Below are positions 1 to 6,022 of a stretch of 8,001 nt of DNA, in pieces. Location: the NCBI GenBank assembly GCA_023246555.1, contig JAHFIC010000037.1:1-8001 (forward strand), written 5' to 3'. The notes under the pieces were generated by a model that did no database searches, was not told the origin of the DNA, and was given only the letters and a program-made list of their open reading frames with translations. Made by a program: the position numbers and the translations under genes. How positions within the stretch are numbered: the first letter of the stretch is position 1; each line of letters starts with the position of its first letter. Origin of the DNA: Candidatus Magasanikiibacteriota bacterium (GTDB lineage: Bacteria; Patescibacteriota; Patescibacteriia; Magasanikbacterales; UBA922).

Positions 1-1134
1 TTTTGGGCGATGAATACAGATGTGCAAGCCCTTCATCACAATAGCGCTCAGCATAAATTGCATATTGGAAAGACTCTGACCCGAGGGCTGGGTGCTGGCA
101 TGGATCCAGAGAAAGGGAAGCATGCCGCCGAAGAGGCGCAAAACGAAATACGCGAAGCATTCAAAGATACAGACATGATATTTATCACTTGCGGCCTTGG
201 TGGTGGCACTGGTTCTGGTGCATCGCCGATTGTTGCCGCGATTGCTCACGACATGGGTGTCCTTACTGTCGCTGTTGTCACCAAGCCGTTTGCGTTTGAA
301 GGTCCGCAGCGAAAAGCAATCGCTGATGCCGCTCATGATGAATTATCCCGACATGTCGACGCCATTATTACGATCCCCAACGACCGCGTGCTTCAAATTA
401 TTGATAAAAAAACCTCGCTCATTCAGTCATTTCAGATTGTGGACGATGTGCTTCGCCAGGGCGTTCAAGGTATTTCTGAAACGATTACCATTCCTGGACT
501 CATCAACGTCGATTTCGCTGACGTGAAAACAATTATGAAAAATACCGGCTCTGCCCTTATGGGTATTGGTACGGCGAGCGGTGAATCGCGGGCGGCAGAG
601 GCCGCAAAATCCGCTATTTCGAGCCCGCTTCTTGACCTTTCTATCGATGGCGCGCGCGGTATTCTTTTTACTATTACCGGCGGATCATCGCTCGGCATGC
701 ATGAGGTGTCGGAAGCGGCAAAAATTATTACCGGTTCTGCCGATGCGGATGCTCGGGTCATTTTTGGCGCGGTGATTGATGAGTCTATGGGAGAGGATGT
801 TCGAATTACCGTTATTGCCACCGGGTTTGAAGATCGAGATCGGGTATTTCCTCACGCATTGGAAGACGCGAATGGGTTCTCAACGCCACCCAAAAAAAGC
901 TTCTCCTCTTCGGCATTGTTTACGAAGAAAAAATTTGCGAAGCCGTTGATTGGTACCGAGGAGGAGCCCGCACTTTCCGGAACGACAGAAGATACAGCTC
1001 CGGTGTTTTCTTCGAAGCCGGTTATTGATATGAAATCACATCAGAGCACATCGGCGCCATTATCCGCGAATACGGCGGATGGAGAAGAAGATTTGGAAAT
1101 TCCAGCATTTATTCGGAAAAAGATGGGGTTATAA
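1..1134 (+). CDS. ftsZ: Cell division GTPase FtsZ, 5'-truncated by window edge
   Basis: This is the tubulin-like GTPase that polymerises into the cytokinetic Z-ring at midcell. The frame is open from base 1, and the first residues (FWAMNTDVQAL) align with FtsZ near residue 40, so about 40 N-terminal residues lie outside the window; the ATG at 10 is internal. Counting from base 1, the tubulin signature GGGTGSG is at residues 67-73, preceded by TRGLGAG near 27-33. The T7 synergy loop NVDFADV starts at residue 169 and supplies the catalytic acidic residues. The C-terminal subdomain ends around VTVIATGFEDRDR. A low-complexity linker follows, and the protein closes with a conserved C-terminal peptide (EIPAFIRKKMGL), the usual docking site for FtsA-like partners. 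It is the first visible gene of a + strand run, with the next start 19 bases after its TAA. The identification is secure from the motif order. Confidence 0.97.
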   Translation, partial: FWAMNTDVQALHHNSAQHKLHIGKTLTRGLGAGMDPEKGKHAAEEAQNEIREAFKDTDMIFITCGLGGGTGSGASPIVAAIAHDMGVLTVAVVTKPFAFEGPQRKAIADAAHDELSRHVDAIITIPNDRVLQIIDKKTSLIQSFQIVDDVLRQGVQGISETITIPGLINVDFADVKTIMKNTGSALMGIGTASGESRAAEAAKSAISSPLLDLSIDGARGILFTITGGSSLGMHEVSEAAKIITGSADADARVIFGAVIDESMGEDVRITVIATGFEDRDRVFPHALEDANGFSTPPKKSFSSSALFTKKKFAKPLIGTEEEPALSGTTEDTAPVFSSKPVIDMKSHQSTSAPLSANTADGEEDLEIPAFIRKKMGL

Positions 1135-1153
1135 GGTATACTACCGGGGCTAT

Positions 1154-1615
1154 ATGTACTGCCCTATCTGTCGTCATCGAGAAACCCATGTGGTGGATTC
1201 TCGACTCACGCAGGACGGGATGACCGTTCGCCGTCGTCGAGAGTGCGATAAATGCAGTTATCGTTTCTCTACCACAGAAGAGCTGGAGCTTTTGGACCTA
1301 ACCATTGTGAAGCGAGACGGGCGGCACGAGGCATACAGCCGTTCGAAGCTTACTGATGGACTCCTTCGATCGCTGACCAAACGTCCGTATACCCAGGAAA
1401 AATTTGAACGTTTGATTCACAGCATCGAGCGTGATATTCAAAAAAAGAAAAAACGAGAAATTACGAGCAACGAAGTAGGCGAGATTGTGATGAAACATTT
1501 GAGCAAGTTCGACACGGTCGCGTATATTCGATTCGCTTCGATTTATCGCGCTTTTGAGGATGTGGAAAAATTTCAAAATGAAATTCGTTCGCTTCGCGGA
1601 CAAAAAAAGAGATAA
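1154..1615 (+). CDS. nrdR: Transcriptional repressor NrdR
   Basis: NrdR is a zinc-ribbon/ATP-cone repressor that binds NrdR boxes upstream of ribonucleotide reductase genes and responds to dATP/ATP. The 153-aa product has the usual family length. Its zinc ribbon uses Cys3, Cys6, Cys31 and Cys34 (MYCPIC near the start, CDKC at 31-34), followed by the basic stretch TVRRRRECDKC. The ATP-cone domain covers about residues 47-137 and starts with the typical KRDGRHEAYSRSKL. I chose the ATG at 1154 because NrdR proteins almost always begin M-x-C-P-x-C; the in-frame ATG at 1079 would add 25 unrelated residues and overlap ftsZ. The upstream bases show only a weak G-rich Shine-Dalgarno candidate (GGGG at 1146-1149). 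Close spacing to ftsZ (19 bases) and to the next gene (12 bases) suggests co-transcription. No NrdR box pair was recognised in this window, so its targets are presumably elsewhere. Confidence 0.95.
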   Translation: MYCPICRHRETHVVDSRLTQDGMTVRRRRECDKCSYRFSTTEELELLDLTIVKRDGRHEAYSRSKLTDGLLRSLTKRPYTQEKFERLIHSIERDIQKKKKREITSNEVGEIVMKHLSKFDTVAYIRFASIYRAFEDVEKFQNEIRSLRGQKKR

Positions 1616-1627
1616 TTATCAATCAAT

Positions 1628-1966
1628 ATGGCGGAAAAATCCGTTCAAGAGGCGCTTGCCAGTCATGAAAAAATGCTTCAGACAATCGCGAAAGACGTCC
1701 ACAGCATCAAACGTCGCCTCCTTATTTCGACGGTGGGCAGTTATCTTCGTCTTGTGATTTTTCTTATCCCTCTTGTTTTCGCGTTTGTATATCTTCCGCC
1801 GCTTCTTCGTGACTTTTGGAAACAGTATGGAAGTATTCTCGGCGCTGCCGGGAATGTGAGCGGCGTGTCGCCAATGCTGGAAGGTCAGTCGAAGACTGCG
1901 ATTGATGAAATTCTGGATCGCATGGATCCGGAGCAGTTGAATACCATGCTTCGGTCTCTGCGGTAA
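1628..1966 (+). CDS. Small single-pass membrane protein, function unknown
   Basis: This is a 112-aa protein with no family that I recognise. Residues 1-35 are polar and look helical, with a basic patch (KRR) just before the membrane span. A hydrophobic stretch at about residues 37-60 (LRLVIFLIPLVFAFVYLPPL) is a clear transmembrane helix, followed by a soluble tail of about 50 residues that ends in a possible helix (DEILDRMDPEQLNTMLRSL). The positive charges before the span favour a cytoplasmic N terminus, which would put the tail outside; that is inference. It lies 12 bases after nrdR and 10 bases before pyk, so it is probably translated from the same message. No strong Shine-Dalgarno site precedes the ATG at 1628. 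A later in-frame ATG at 1667 is possible but would remove the first 13 residues. Proteins of this size and shape between nrdR and pyk could be a lineage-specific family. Confidence 0.8.
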   Translation: MAEKSVQEALASHEKMLQTIAKDVHSIKRRLLISTVGSYLRLVIFLIPLVFAFVYLPPLLRDFWKQYGSILGAAGNVSGVSPMLEGQSKTAIDEILDRMDPEQLNTMLRSLR

Positions 1967-1976
1967 GAATGCGGAT

Positions 1977-3422
1977 ATGATGAAACGAACAAAAATTGTC
2001 TGCACGATTGGGCCGTCATGTGGGACGCATAAGGCACTTACCGCAATGGCCATGGCCGGCATGAATGTGGCACGACTGAATTTTTCTCACGGGGACTATG
2101 CAGACCACGAGCGACTCATCTTGCTTCTTCGGAGAATAGAAAAAGAAACCGGGGAAACAATCGCGATTCTTCAGGATTTGCAAGGTCCGAAAATTCGCGT
2201 TGGGGTGCTGCCGGATTCTGGCGTAACGCTCAAAGCTGGGTCGAACGTTCAGTTTGATACGGCGATATCAGCATATCGCGATGAGATTATTCCCATCGAT
2301 TATCACGAATTGCACCGGTTTCTGAAAAAAGGACACCGATTGCTTATTGCCGATGGCACAATTGAAACACGTGTTACTGGCGTTTCTGGGTCTCGGATCA
2401 CGGTAGAGGTCATCGCGGGGGGTGCCGTTTTTTCACATAAAGGCATCAATGTACCGGATTCAACGCTTGCGGTGCGCGCGATGACAGAAAAAGACAAAGA
2501 AGACCTTGCCTTTGGTGTGGCTCATGACGTGGACATGATCGCATTGTCGTTCGTGCGGAGTGAGAAGGATATTCTCGATGCGAGATCGTCCATCCGCGCG
2601 GCCGAGCGCGCATTAAAAAAGAAGCCCGATCAGCCGATCGCGATCATCGCGAAAATTGAGCGTCGAGAAGCGATTGAAAACATTCGTCCGATTCTCGCTG
2701 CGGCAGATGGGATAATGGTGGCGCGGGGCGATTTGGGAGTTGAGATTCCGGCAGAAGATGTTCCAATTGTGCAAAAAGAATTGATTGCCAAGGCGCTCGC
2801 CGCGGCGAAGCCGGTCATTGTGGCAACTCAGATGCTTGATTCCATGCAAGAACATCCGCACCCGACGCGCGCGGAAGTATCCGATGTCGCGAACGCGGTC
2901 ATCGATCACACGGATGCCGTGATGCTCTCGAACGAAACCGCAACTGGGAAATTTCCGGTTGAGGCGGTGGAGACGATGACGGCAGTGATTGTGGAGACGG
3001 AAAAATCTCGGTTTGATAATTTGCCGATTTCGCCGGTCGAAACGGGAGGAGCGGCAGGAGAGGCAGGTCGTGCGATTTCTCGATTATCACGTTTTTTGGC
3101 CGAGCAAGTAGACGCGACAGCAGCCCTCTCTGCTTCGGCGAGCGGAGAAACTGCGCGGCTTTTAAGTCGATATCGATTGGAGAAACCGGTGTATGTGGCC
3201 ACAAGTTCAGTGCGTGCGGCACGCCAGATGAATTTGTCGTGGGGGGTGGTTCCGCGTTTGCTTGCTCGGCACACATCGCTCAAAGCCATGATTGATATGA
3301 CCTTGACAGAACTCAAACAAGAAAAAAAATTACGCGCTGGTGACACGGTCGTCGTCGTGGCCGGCGAGCCAGATGGCTCGCCAGAGCATCTGAATATCCT
3401 TGAGGTGCGAGCGGTGGAATAA
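1977..3422 (+). CDS. pyk: Pyruvate kinase
   Basis: Pyruvate kinase catalyses the last glycolytic step, phosphoenolpyruvate + ADP to pyruvate + ATP, in the cytoplasm. At 481 aa it has the normal bacterial length. The N-terminal TIM barrel starts RTKIVCTIGPSC, then MNVARLNFSHG (Arg33, Asn35 and Ser37 as substrate and K+ ligands) and LQDLQGPKIR (Asp67). The lid (B) domain occupies about residues 75-165. The barrel resumes with AKIE, where Lys226 is the catalytic lysine and Glu228 a metal ligand, then ARGDLG (Asp252) and ATQMLDSM (Thr284). PTRAEVSDVANAV follows, then a C-terminal allosteric-type domain ending GDTVVVVAGEPDG. All core catalytic residues are present. Two ATG codons lie in tandem (1977 and 1980), and either could be the start. 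There is no strong Shine-Dalgarno site, and the gene is 10 bases behind the small membrane protein gene, so translation may be coupled. A hairpin follows immediately downstream. Confidence 0.97.
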   Translation: MMKRTKIVCTIGPSCGTHKALTAMAMAGMNVARLNFSHGDYADHERLILLLRRIEKETGETIAILQDLQGPKIRVGVLPDSGVTLKAGSNVQFDTAISAYRDEIIPIDYHELHRFLKKGHRLLIADGTIETRVTGVSGSRITVEVIAGGAVFSHKGINVPDSTLAVRAMTEKDKEDLAFGVAHDVDMIALSFVRSEKDILDARSSIRAAERALKKKPDQPIAIIAKIERREAIENIRPILAAADGIMVARGDLGVEIPAEDVPIVQKELIAKALAAAKPVIVATQMLDSMQEHPHPTRAEVSDVANAVIDHTDAVMLSNETATGKFPVEAVETMTAVIVETEKSRFDNLPISPVETGGAAGEAGRAISRLSRFLAEQVDATAALSASASGETARLLSRYRLEKPVYVATSSVRAARQMNLSWGVVPRLLARHTSLKAMIDMTLTELKQEKKLRAGDTVVVVAGEPDGSPEHLNILEVRAVE

Positions 3423-3428
3423 AAAAAT

Positions 3429-3442
3429 CCACCGTTCGGTGG
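3429..3442 (-). terminator. Intrinsic terminator of the LuxR-type gene
   Basis: On the - strand the sequence CCACC-GAAC-GGTGG forms a 5-bp GC-rich hairpin and is followed at once by A and a run of seven T (3427-3421). This is the classic layout of a rho-independent terminator. It lies about 60 bases downstream of the LuxR-type stop codon. The T run overlaps the end of pyk on the opposite strand. Confidence 0.65.
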
Positions 3443-3455
3443 TGTAGTTGGGTGG

Positions 3456-3482
3456 AAAGGGACGCGCGTCGTGCGTCCCTTT
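3456..3482 (+). terminator. Hairpin terminator of the ftsZ-pyk run
   Basis: A perfect 10-bp inverted repeat, AAAGGGACGC (3456-3465) and GCGTCCCTTT (3473-3482), surrounds a 7-base loop. It starts 34 bases after the pyk stop. The downstream tract CCTGTGTTTT is only moderately T-rich, so termination may be less efficient than a textbook site. Together with the neighbouring - strand hairpin it separates two convergent transcription units. Confidence 0.6.
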
Positions 3483-3503
3483 CCTGTGTTTTGGGTCGGC
3501 CGT

Positions 3504-3782
3504 TTACGGCTTGATCAGGCCGTGGCGGACGGCCAGCAGAACGAGGTTGGCGGCGTTTTTGGCGCCGACCTTCTTGAAGATCCACGCCCGGTGGGCTTCC
3601 ACCGTCTTCACGCTGATGTGGAGCCGTTCGTGGATTTCTTGGTTCGTGTCGCCCTCGGCGATCCGAACCAAGACTTCCTGTTCGCGCTGGGTGAGGTTCT
3701 TCGGCTGGATGGGCACCGCCTCCGGCGTCGGAGTGGCGGCGCCGTTCGTGGTGGGGGTGGAGGATTCCAACAATGAAGTCAT
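3504..3782 (-). CDS. Free-standing LuxR-type HTH transcriptional regulator
   Basis: This is a 92-aa protein made almost entirely of a LuxR/GerE-type DNA-binding domain. Residues 1-29 are a low-complexity Ser/Thr/Pro/Ala tail. Residues 30-90 carry the family pattern: LTQREQEVL (Leu30 to Leu38), a GDTNQEIHERL helix, and the recognition-helix signature ISVKTVEAHR (56-65), ending VRHGLI. No receiver, PAS or acyl-homoserine-lactone domain is present, so the input signal is unknown; single-domain regulators of the GerE type exist. I chose the ATG at 3782 because AAAGGAG lies 6 bases before it. The same frame opens at 3887, but the extra 35 residues cross the predicted promoter and leader. It is divergent from the unknown gene at 3915 and could control that gene or itself. 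Its base composition appears more GC-rich than the transporter region further along, and its Shine-Dalgarno site is unusually good for this window. Confidence 0.85.
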   Translation of the reverse strand: MTSLLESSTPTTNGAATPTPEAVPIQPKNLTQREQEVLVRIAEGDTNQEIHERLHISVKTVEAHRAWIFKKVGAKNAANLVLLAVRHGLIKP

Positions 3783-3797
3783 TTCCTTCTCCTTTGC

Positions 3798-3831
3798 GGA
3801 CCGCGTCTCTCTTGATCTAGAGGACGGGTCC
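3798..3831 (-). promoter_or_regulatory. 5'-leader hairpin beside the LuxR-type Shine-Dalgarno site
   Basis: In the - strand leader the arms GGACCCGTC (3831-3823) and GACGCGGTCC (3807-3798) pair with one bulged base. An inner CTCT/AGAG helix continues the stem around a 6-base loop, giving 13 pairs in total. The base of the hairpin is 2 bases from the AAAGGAG Shine-Dalgarno site (3795-3789). This position could influence ribosome access; that role is inferred. Confidence 0.45.
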
Positions 3832-3843
3832 GTCTGGACGCTT

Positions 3844-3871
3844 CTTATCACAAATAGGCCATTTTTGTCAA
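3844..3871 (-). promoter_or_regulatory. Predicted promoter of the LuxR-type gene
   Basis: On the - strand there is a perfect TTGACA (3871-3866), a 16-bp spacer, and GATAAG (3849-3844) preceded by TGT, which resembles an extended -10. Transcription would start near 3837 and give a leader of about 55 bases before the ATG at 3782. The -10 is imperfect, so the exact hexamer is uncertain. Confidence 0.5.
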
Positions 3872-3878
3872 GTTGGGA

Positions 3879-3907
3879 TTGACACAATGTTGAAATTGTG
3901 GTATATC
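3879..3907 (+). promoter_or_regulatory. Predicted promoter of the 3915 gene, giving a leaderless mRNA
   Basis: TTGACA (3879-3884), a 17-bp spacer and TATATC (3902-3907) form a strong sigma-70-like promoter. The usual start distance places +1 at about 3913-3915, and the only plausible ATG begins at 3915. No Shine-Dalgarno site can therefore precede it, and the message is predicted to be leaderless or nearly so. Confidence 0.6.
3883..3900. promoter_or_regulatory. Candidate operator, CACAAT-N6-ATTGTG
   Basis: A perfect 6-bp inverted repeat, CACAAT (3883-3888) and ATTGTG (3895-3900), lies almost entirely between the -35 and -10 hexamers of the + promoter, with its first two bases shared with the -35. 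A bound dimer would block that promoter. A further ATTGTG half-site occurs at 3930-3935 just inside the coding region. The divergent LuxR-type protein is one possible ligand; this is inference. Confidence 0.4.
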
Positions 3908-3914
3908 GAGCTCA

Positions 3915-4352
3915 ATGCGACACGTTACAATTGTGCCCGAATGGGCAAAAAAATGGATCCTTACAAACTCGCAAGTCGTTGTGGACGAGACGACCTACAT
4001 CGTTCACATCCTGTCTCGGAACCTCGAGCCGAGACTCCCCGGGTTCGTAGGTTTTCCGAAAGGCGAATTTCTCTTCGCCTCGGAGGATGTGCCGGAGCAC
4101 TTTCGTCCTCACATCATCGCCCATGAGGTTCGGGAATTCACGACTCTCGTTGGGCAGAAGGGCCGCTGCCTTGCTTCTCTGAAGCAGGAGCTTGCGGAAG
4201 TTCCGGCAGAGATCCTGGCGGGATATACCGCGTACCGCCGTCACTTTTTCGACCGACTTATCCGCTTCTATGAGACCGCGGATGGCATGGACGAGTTCAA
4301 GGCGGAAATCGCCGCCAGCCACGATTTTCTCGTTGAGCTCACCGGTTCGTAG
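3915..4352 (+). CDS. Conserved-looking hypothetical protein with an H-x3-H-E motif
   Basis: This is a 145-aa soluble protein that I cannot assign to a named family. It begins with a Trp-rich amphipathic stretch (PEWAKKWILTN), followed by a beta-rich middle (GFVGFPKGEFLFASEDV, about residues 43-59). Then comes the segment RPHIIAHEVREFTTL, where His66, His70, Glu71 and Glu74 form an H-x3-H-E-x2-E cluster. The rest is mostly helical and charged (LKQELAEVPAEIL, then YRRHFFDRLIRFYE), ending at a TAG. The His/Glu cluster could bind a metal, but it is not a standard HExxH zincin, so no activity is proposed. The ATG at 3915 is the only sensible start: the next Met is near the C terminus and no Shine-Dalgarno site is visible, consistent with a leaderless message. 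It is divergent from the LuxR-type gene and followed by a hairpin. Confidence 0.75.
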   Translation: MRHVTIVPEWAKKWILTNSQVVVDETTYIVHILSRNLEPRLPGFVGFPKGEFLFASEDVPEHFRPHIIAHEVREFTTLVGQKGRCLASLKQELAEVPAEILAGYTAYRRHFFDRLIRFYETADGMDEFKAEIAASHDFLVELTGS

Positions 4353-4382
4353 CCGGAACCAGTTTGAAAATTTTGTTCTTTT

Positions 4383-4410
4383 GCGCGTTCTCTACCCATA
4401 AGGAACGCGC
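4383..4410 (+). terminator. Hairpin terminator after the 3915 gene
   Basis: GCGCGTTC (4383-4390) and GAACGCGC (4403-4410) form a perfect 8-bp stem with a 12-base loop, 30 bases after the stop codon. The following CCATTTCCTTTATTTT is T-rich but interrupted, so this is a plausible but not strong intrinsic terminator. Confidence 0.5.
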
Positions 4411-4600
4411 CCATTTCCTTTATTTTCGAAGCATTCGGAGATAGAGGAGATGGGTAATCGATGTGACTTATCGCTGTTCATCAGGTGGATGAACAATCAA
4501 GGAGCTTAGACGAATGAAAAATGGGAGAGACGCGATTCGACGGATATCCTTGTCGTAGATCAACAGGCGGTTTTATTTTTGCGGTGACATGTTGGCTCCA
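4411..4600. other. Intergenic stretch without a supported gene
   Basis: This lies between the + strand hairpin and the stop of the - strand transporter. It contains an 8-bp inverted repeat, TGTTCATC (4475-4482) and GATGAACA (4488-4495). It also has two tiny + strand frames, a 19-codon one at 4450-4509 after GAGGAG and a 14-codon one at 4514-4558 after AAGGAG with 9-base spacing. Neither has any other sign of being coding. No clear terminator for the transporter was found here. Confidence 0.4.
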
Positions 4601-5806
4601 TCACACAATTTGTTTTTCCATTGGAATTACCTTTCGGTAAAAAAAACATGCTATCGCAACAATCGCAGCGCAAATCGCTGAAGCAACAAATGGCGCTACT
4701 ACGCCTAACCATGCCAATAACAATCCGAAAACAAATTGCGCGATTGCACTCCCGCTATCACCCCCAATCACATGAATTGCGGAACCACGCCGCATTTGCA
4801 GTGGCTCAAGTCGATCAAATGCCAACGCCTTAATAACGGGCGATGTTCCACGCGAAAAAACACCAAGCAGAAAACAAAGTCCGTAGAGAACATTTGAGGG
4901 AGGAATAACGAGTAAAAGAATGATTGTAATAATCATGCCAACTTCTGCAAGACCAACGGCGATAAAGCCGTTGAATCTATGGGCAAGGAAGCTAACGAAC
5001 AATCTGCCACTCAGATAACCCAAAAATACCACCGACTGCGTAATGAGCGCGTCCTCAATGCTGAAATTTTTAAAAAGAAGTAGAATTGGAAGAAATACGA
5101 AAAGCTGTGAGCTTGCGAATGAATCAAAAAACTCTAGTCCTATGACAAACCAAAATGGCTTGTTCCTGCGGATAGGTGCTCCTGCCGAAATATCATTTTT
5201 GTTTGAAACCTCGGCTTCTTCGTCAATGTGGTGCGAGCGTGTGAAAAGATAAATGAACGTAGCAAATACCACTACTGTCAAAAGTGCAAAATAGATAAGC
5301 CCGGCAAATCCAATTGCTACATAAATCGCACCGGTAACAAGCGGATAAATAATGCGAGCAACGTCCGTAAGCATCGCTATTTTTGCGAGCGCTTTATAGC
5401 GTTTTCCCTTCGTCGTGAATTGCGCGGCGAGCGCGTTTATTGTTGACATTCCAAGACCAGTTGCGAGACCAATCAAGATATATGCAGTTGCAAGAAGAAA
5501 AAGATTATGGGTCCAAAAAAGTAAGATGGTTGAACCGAAGAGAAGTGCAAGGGATGTTTGCAGTATACGTGCTTTGTGATGGACATGGAGCCTATAGGTC
5601 ACGGCCAATGCCCCAATCAAAATTCCCACAATCAACAAAGCGCCAATGTAAGCAAGTTGTTCTGCCGTTATTGCCATTGCGGCATAAAGAATCGGCAAAA
5701 GCAGAAAATAAAATACTGAAAACCCTTTCAGTAGCGCTTGCAGGATTGATATAAAGAGAGCAGCTTTTATTTCTGACTGCGAGTTATTTGTGCTTATTGT
5801 TTCCAT
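4601..5806 (-). CDS. MFS-type membrane transporter
   Basis: This 401-aa, highly hydrophobic protein has about 12 predicted membrane helices in two halves. The halves are separated by a charged cytoplasmic loop at about residues 191-217 (SHHIDEEAEVSNKND and following), the usual major facilitator layout and length. The loop after helix 2 (YRLHVHHKARIL, about 71-82) sits where motif A lies but is degenerate. The equivalent loop in the second half, GRLFVSFLAHRFNG (267-280), keeps the glycine-arginine pattern. The substrate cannot be told; drug or small-molecule efflux is the commonest role for such proteins, and that is inference only. The start at 5806 has no Shine-Dalgarno site and lies 2 bases after the stop of a decayed XRE-type regulator, so translation may once have been coupled to it. 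The region reads as more AT-rich than its neighbours, which suggests acquisition. The stop is TGA. Confidence 0.85.
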   Translation of the reverse strand: METISTNNSQSEIKAALFISILQALLKGFSVFYFLLLPILYAAMAITAEQLAYIGALLIVGILIGALAVTYRLHVHHKARILQTSLALLFGSTILLFWTHNLFLLATAYILIGLATGLGMSTINALAAQFTTKGKRYKALAKIAMLTDVARIIYPLVTGAIYVAIGFAGLIYFALLTVVVFATFIYLFTRSHHIDEEAEVSNKNDISAGAPIRRNKPFWFVIGLEFFDSFASSQLFVFLPILLLFKNFSIEDALITQSVVFLGYLSGRLFVSFLAHRFNGFIAVGLAEVGMIITIILLLVIPPSNVLYGLCFLLGVFSRGTSPVIKALAFDRLEPLQMRRGSAIHVIGGDSGSAIAQFVFGLLLAWLGVVAPFVASAICAAIVAIACFFYRKVIPMEKQIV

Positions 5807-5808
5807 AT

Positions 5809-6004
5809 TTATTTGAGAAGCTCATCGCTTGAAACGCGGAGAGCTTTTGCCAATTTCGCGATAGTCGCAAGCATAGGGTTTGTTTTTTAATTTTCAATCG
5901 TACTGATAAATCTCAAGTGATCGGGCAATATCGCCTTGCGATAAGCCCTTTTATTTTCTAATGCGCTTAAGGTTTCTTTTTAGCTTTTCAGACTAACTTT
6001 TCAT
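5809..6004 (-). pseudogene. Decayed XRE-family HTH regulator upstream of the transporter
   Basis: The - strand holds the remains of a small Cro/C1-type regulator of about 65 residues. From an ATG at 6004 the frame reads MKS, a TAG (5995-5993), then SEKLKRNLKRIRK, a TAA (5953-5951), then KGLSQGDIARSLEI. Around 5911-5914 the homology moves to another frame: RFISTIEN, a TAA (5889-5887), then KTNPMLATIAKLAKALRVSS and DELLK, ending at TAA (5811-5809). These pieces are the standard XRE order: GLSQ helix, recognition helix with ISxIEN, NP turn and ALxVSxDELL tail. Three internal stops plus a frameshift (probably a small deletion, since about three residues are missing before RFIS) make it non-functional as read. 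It ends 2 bases before the transporter ATG, so it was probably that gene's local regulator. Sequencing error could explain one defect but hardly all four. Confidence 0.8.
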
Positions 6005-6022
6005 TACTTGAGTCTATCGCTT

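Noticed and set aside
465..821. - strand open frame of 118 codons inside ftsZ
   Set aside because: It is a shadow of the ftsZ reading frame, which is certain from its motifs.
1079..1153. Longer N terminus for NrdR from the ATG at 1079
   Set aside because: The extra 25 residues overlap ftsZ, and NrdR proteins start at M-x-C-P-x-C, which is the ATG at 1154.
2899..3346. - strand open frames of 125 and 146 codons inside pyk
   Set aside because: They are shadows of the pyruvate kinase frame, with low-complexity Pro/Ser/Arg content and no family resemblance.
3448..3882. + strand open frame of about 140 codons opposite the LuxR-type gene
   Set aside because: It mirrors the GC-rich codons of a clear LuxR-type domain on the other strand and has no recognisable protein features.
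3783..3887. Longer N terminus for the LuxR-type protein from the ATG at 3887
   Set aside because: It crosses a predicted promoter and leader hairpin, while the ATG at 3782 has AAAGGAG at the right distance.
5809..6004. Stop codon reassignment or recoding as the reason for the broken XRE frame
   Set aside because: TAA and TAG both end other genes in the window, and the frame also shifts, so decay is simpler.
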